DNA from: Candidatus Zixiibacteriota bacterium
GTDB taxonomy: Bacteria > Zixibacteria > MSB-5A5 > JAABVY01 > JAHJOQ01
Reading direction: 5' to 3'
NCBI GenBank assembly: GCA_024275215.1
Contig: JAJRZO010000162.1
Span: forward strand, 1-6,154
Length of the DNA: 6,154 nt
In this document: positions 6,153 through 6,154 of the stretch, piece after piece
How positions within the stretch are numbered: position 1 is the first letter of the stretch
Layout of the letters: each line of letters begins with the position of its first letter
Notes under the pieces: model-generated
Told to the model about the DNA's origin: nothing
Seen by the model: the letters and a program-made list of their open reading frames with translations, nothing else
Database searches by the model: none
Position numbers and translations under genes: made by a program

Positions 6153-6154
6153 AC

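Larger units (their letters stand above)
5765..6154. other. Non-coding, repeat-rich upstream region
   Basis: No credible gene lies in these 390 bases. The part next to the peptidase gene (5765-5880) is AT-rich and carries the promoter candidates. The rest (5881-6154) is a chain of inverted repeats, described separately, joined by short unique stretches. The open frames here lack ribosome binding sites, run through the palindromes and show no protein-like composition. The region continues beyond the window edge. Confidence 0.65.

Noticed and set aside
5972..6154. Open frame starting MSFPRRWESI on the minus strand
   Set aside because: Its start lies in the palindromic element at 6129-6152. This peptide is a typical translation artefact of such repeats.
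1..6154. A new defence, mobile or biosynthetic gene system
   Set aside because: Only one complete gene and one gene end are present. Neither carries nuclease, transposase, toxin or biosynthetic motifs, so the sequence does not support such a claim.

Overview
The window holds one very large gene on the minus strand, the 3' end of a second gene on the plus strand, and two non-coding stretches rich in hairpins. The large protein ends in a type I dockerin of the 'DIDDVVYLIQYIF.GGPAP' kind. Its long multidomain secreted architecture and its gingipain-type catalytic core fit an uncultivated FCB-group bacterium, and the style recalls candidate phylum Zixibacteria. That placement rests on memory of similar proteins, not on a search.

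Layout. Bases 1-261 (+) are the C-terminal end of a protein that starts outside the window: the tail of a likely PDZ domain, a Pro/Met/Phe/Asp-rich linker and a short, regular coiled coil. A rho-independent terminator (294-327) follows. Bases 328-481 carry a long hairpin (421-466) that looks like a dispersed intergenic repeat. A second, oppositely oriented terminator (482-512) serves the minus-strand gene, so the two genes are convergent.

Bases 539-5734 (-) encode a 1731-residue secreted cysteine peptidase of family C25 (gingipain). In order it has a signal peptide, a C25 propeptide, a catalytic domain with His436 and Cys469, an Ig-like C25 C-terminal domain, another beta domain, a tandemly duplicated ~270-residue module, an Ig/ASH-like domain apparently split by a ~260-residue beta-sandwich, and a two-repeat dockerin at the C-terminus. 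A good Shine-Dalgarno and two weak promoter candidates lie upstream.

Bases 5880-6154 contain no credible gene. They hold several inverted repeats. The clearest is a pair of short hairpins in opposite orientation (6079-6102 and 6129-6152) that share one template and differ by compensatory base-pair changes. This resembles REPIN or dRS3-like elements.

The two genes show no obvious functional link beyond both likely belonging to the cell envelope or secreted fraction. I see no tRNA, rRNA, CRISPR array, transposase, toxin-antitoxin pair or defence gene. The most unusual content is the architecture of the dockerin-bearing gingipain and the covarying repeat pair.
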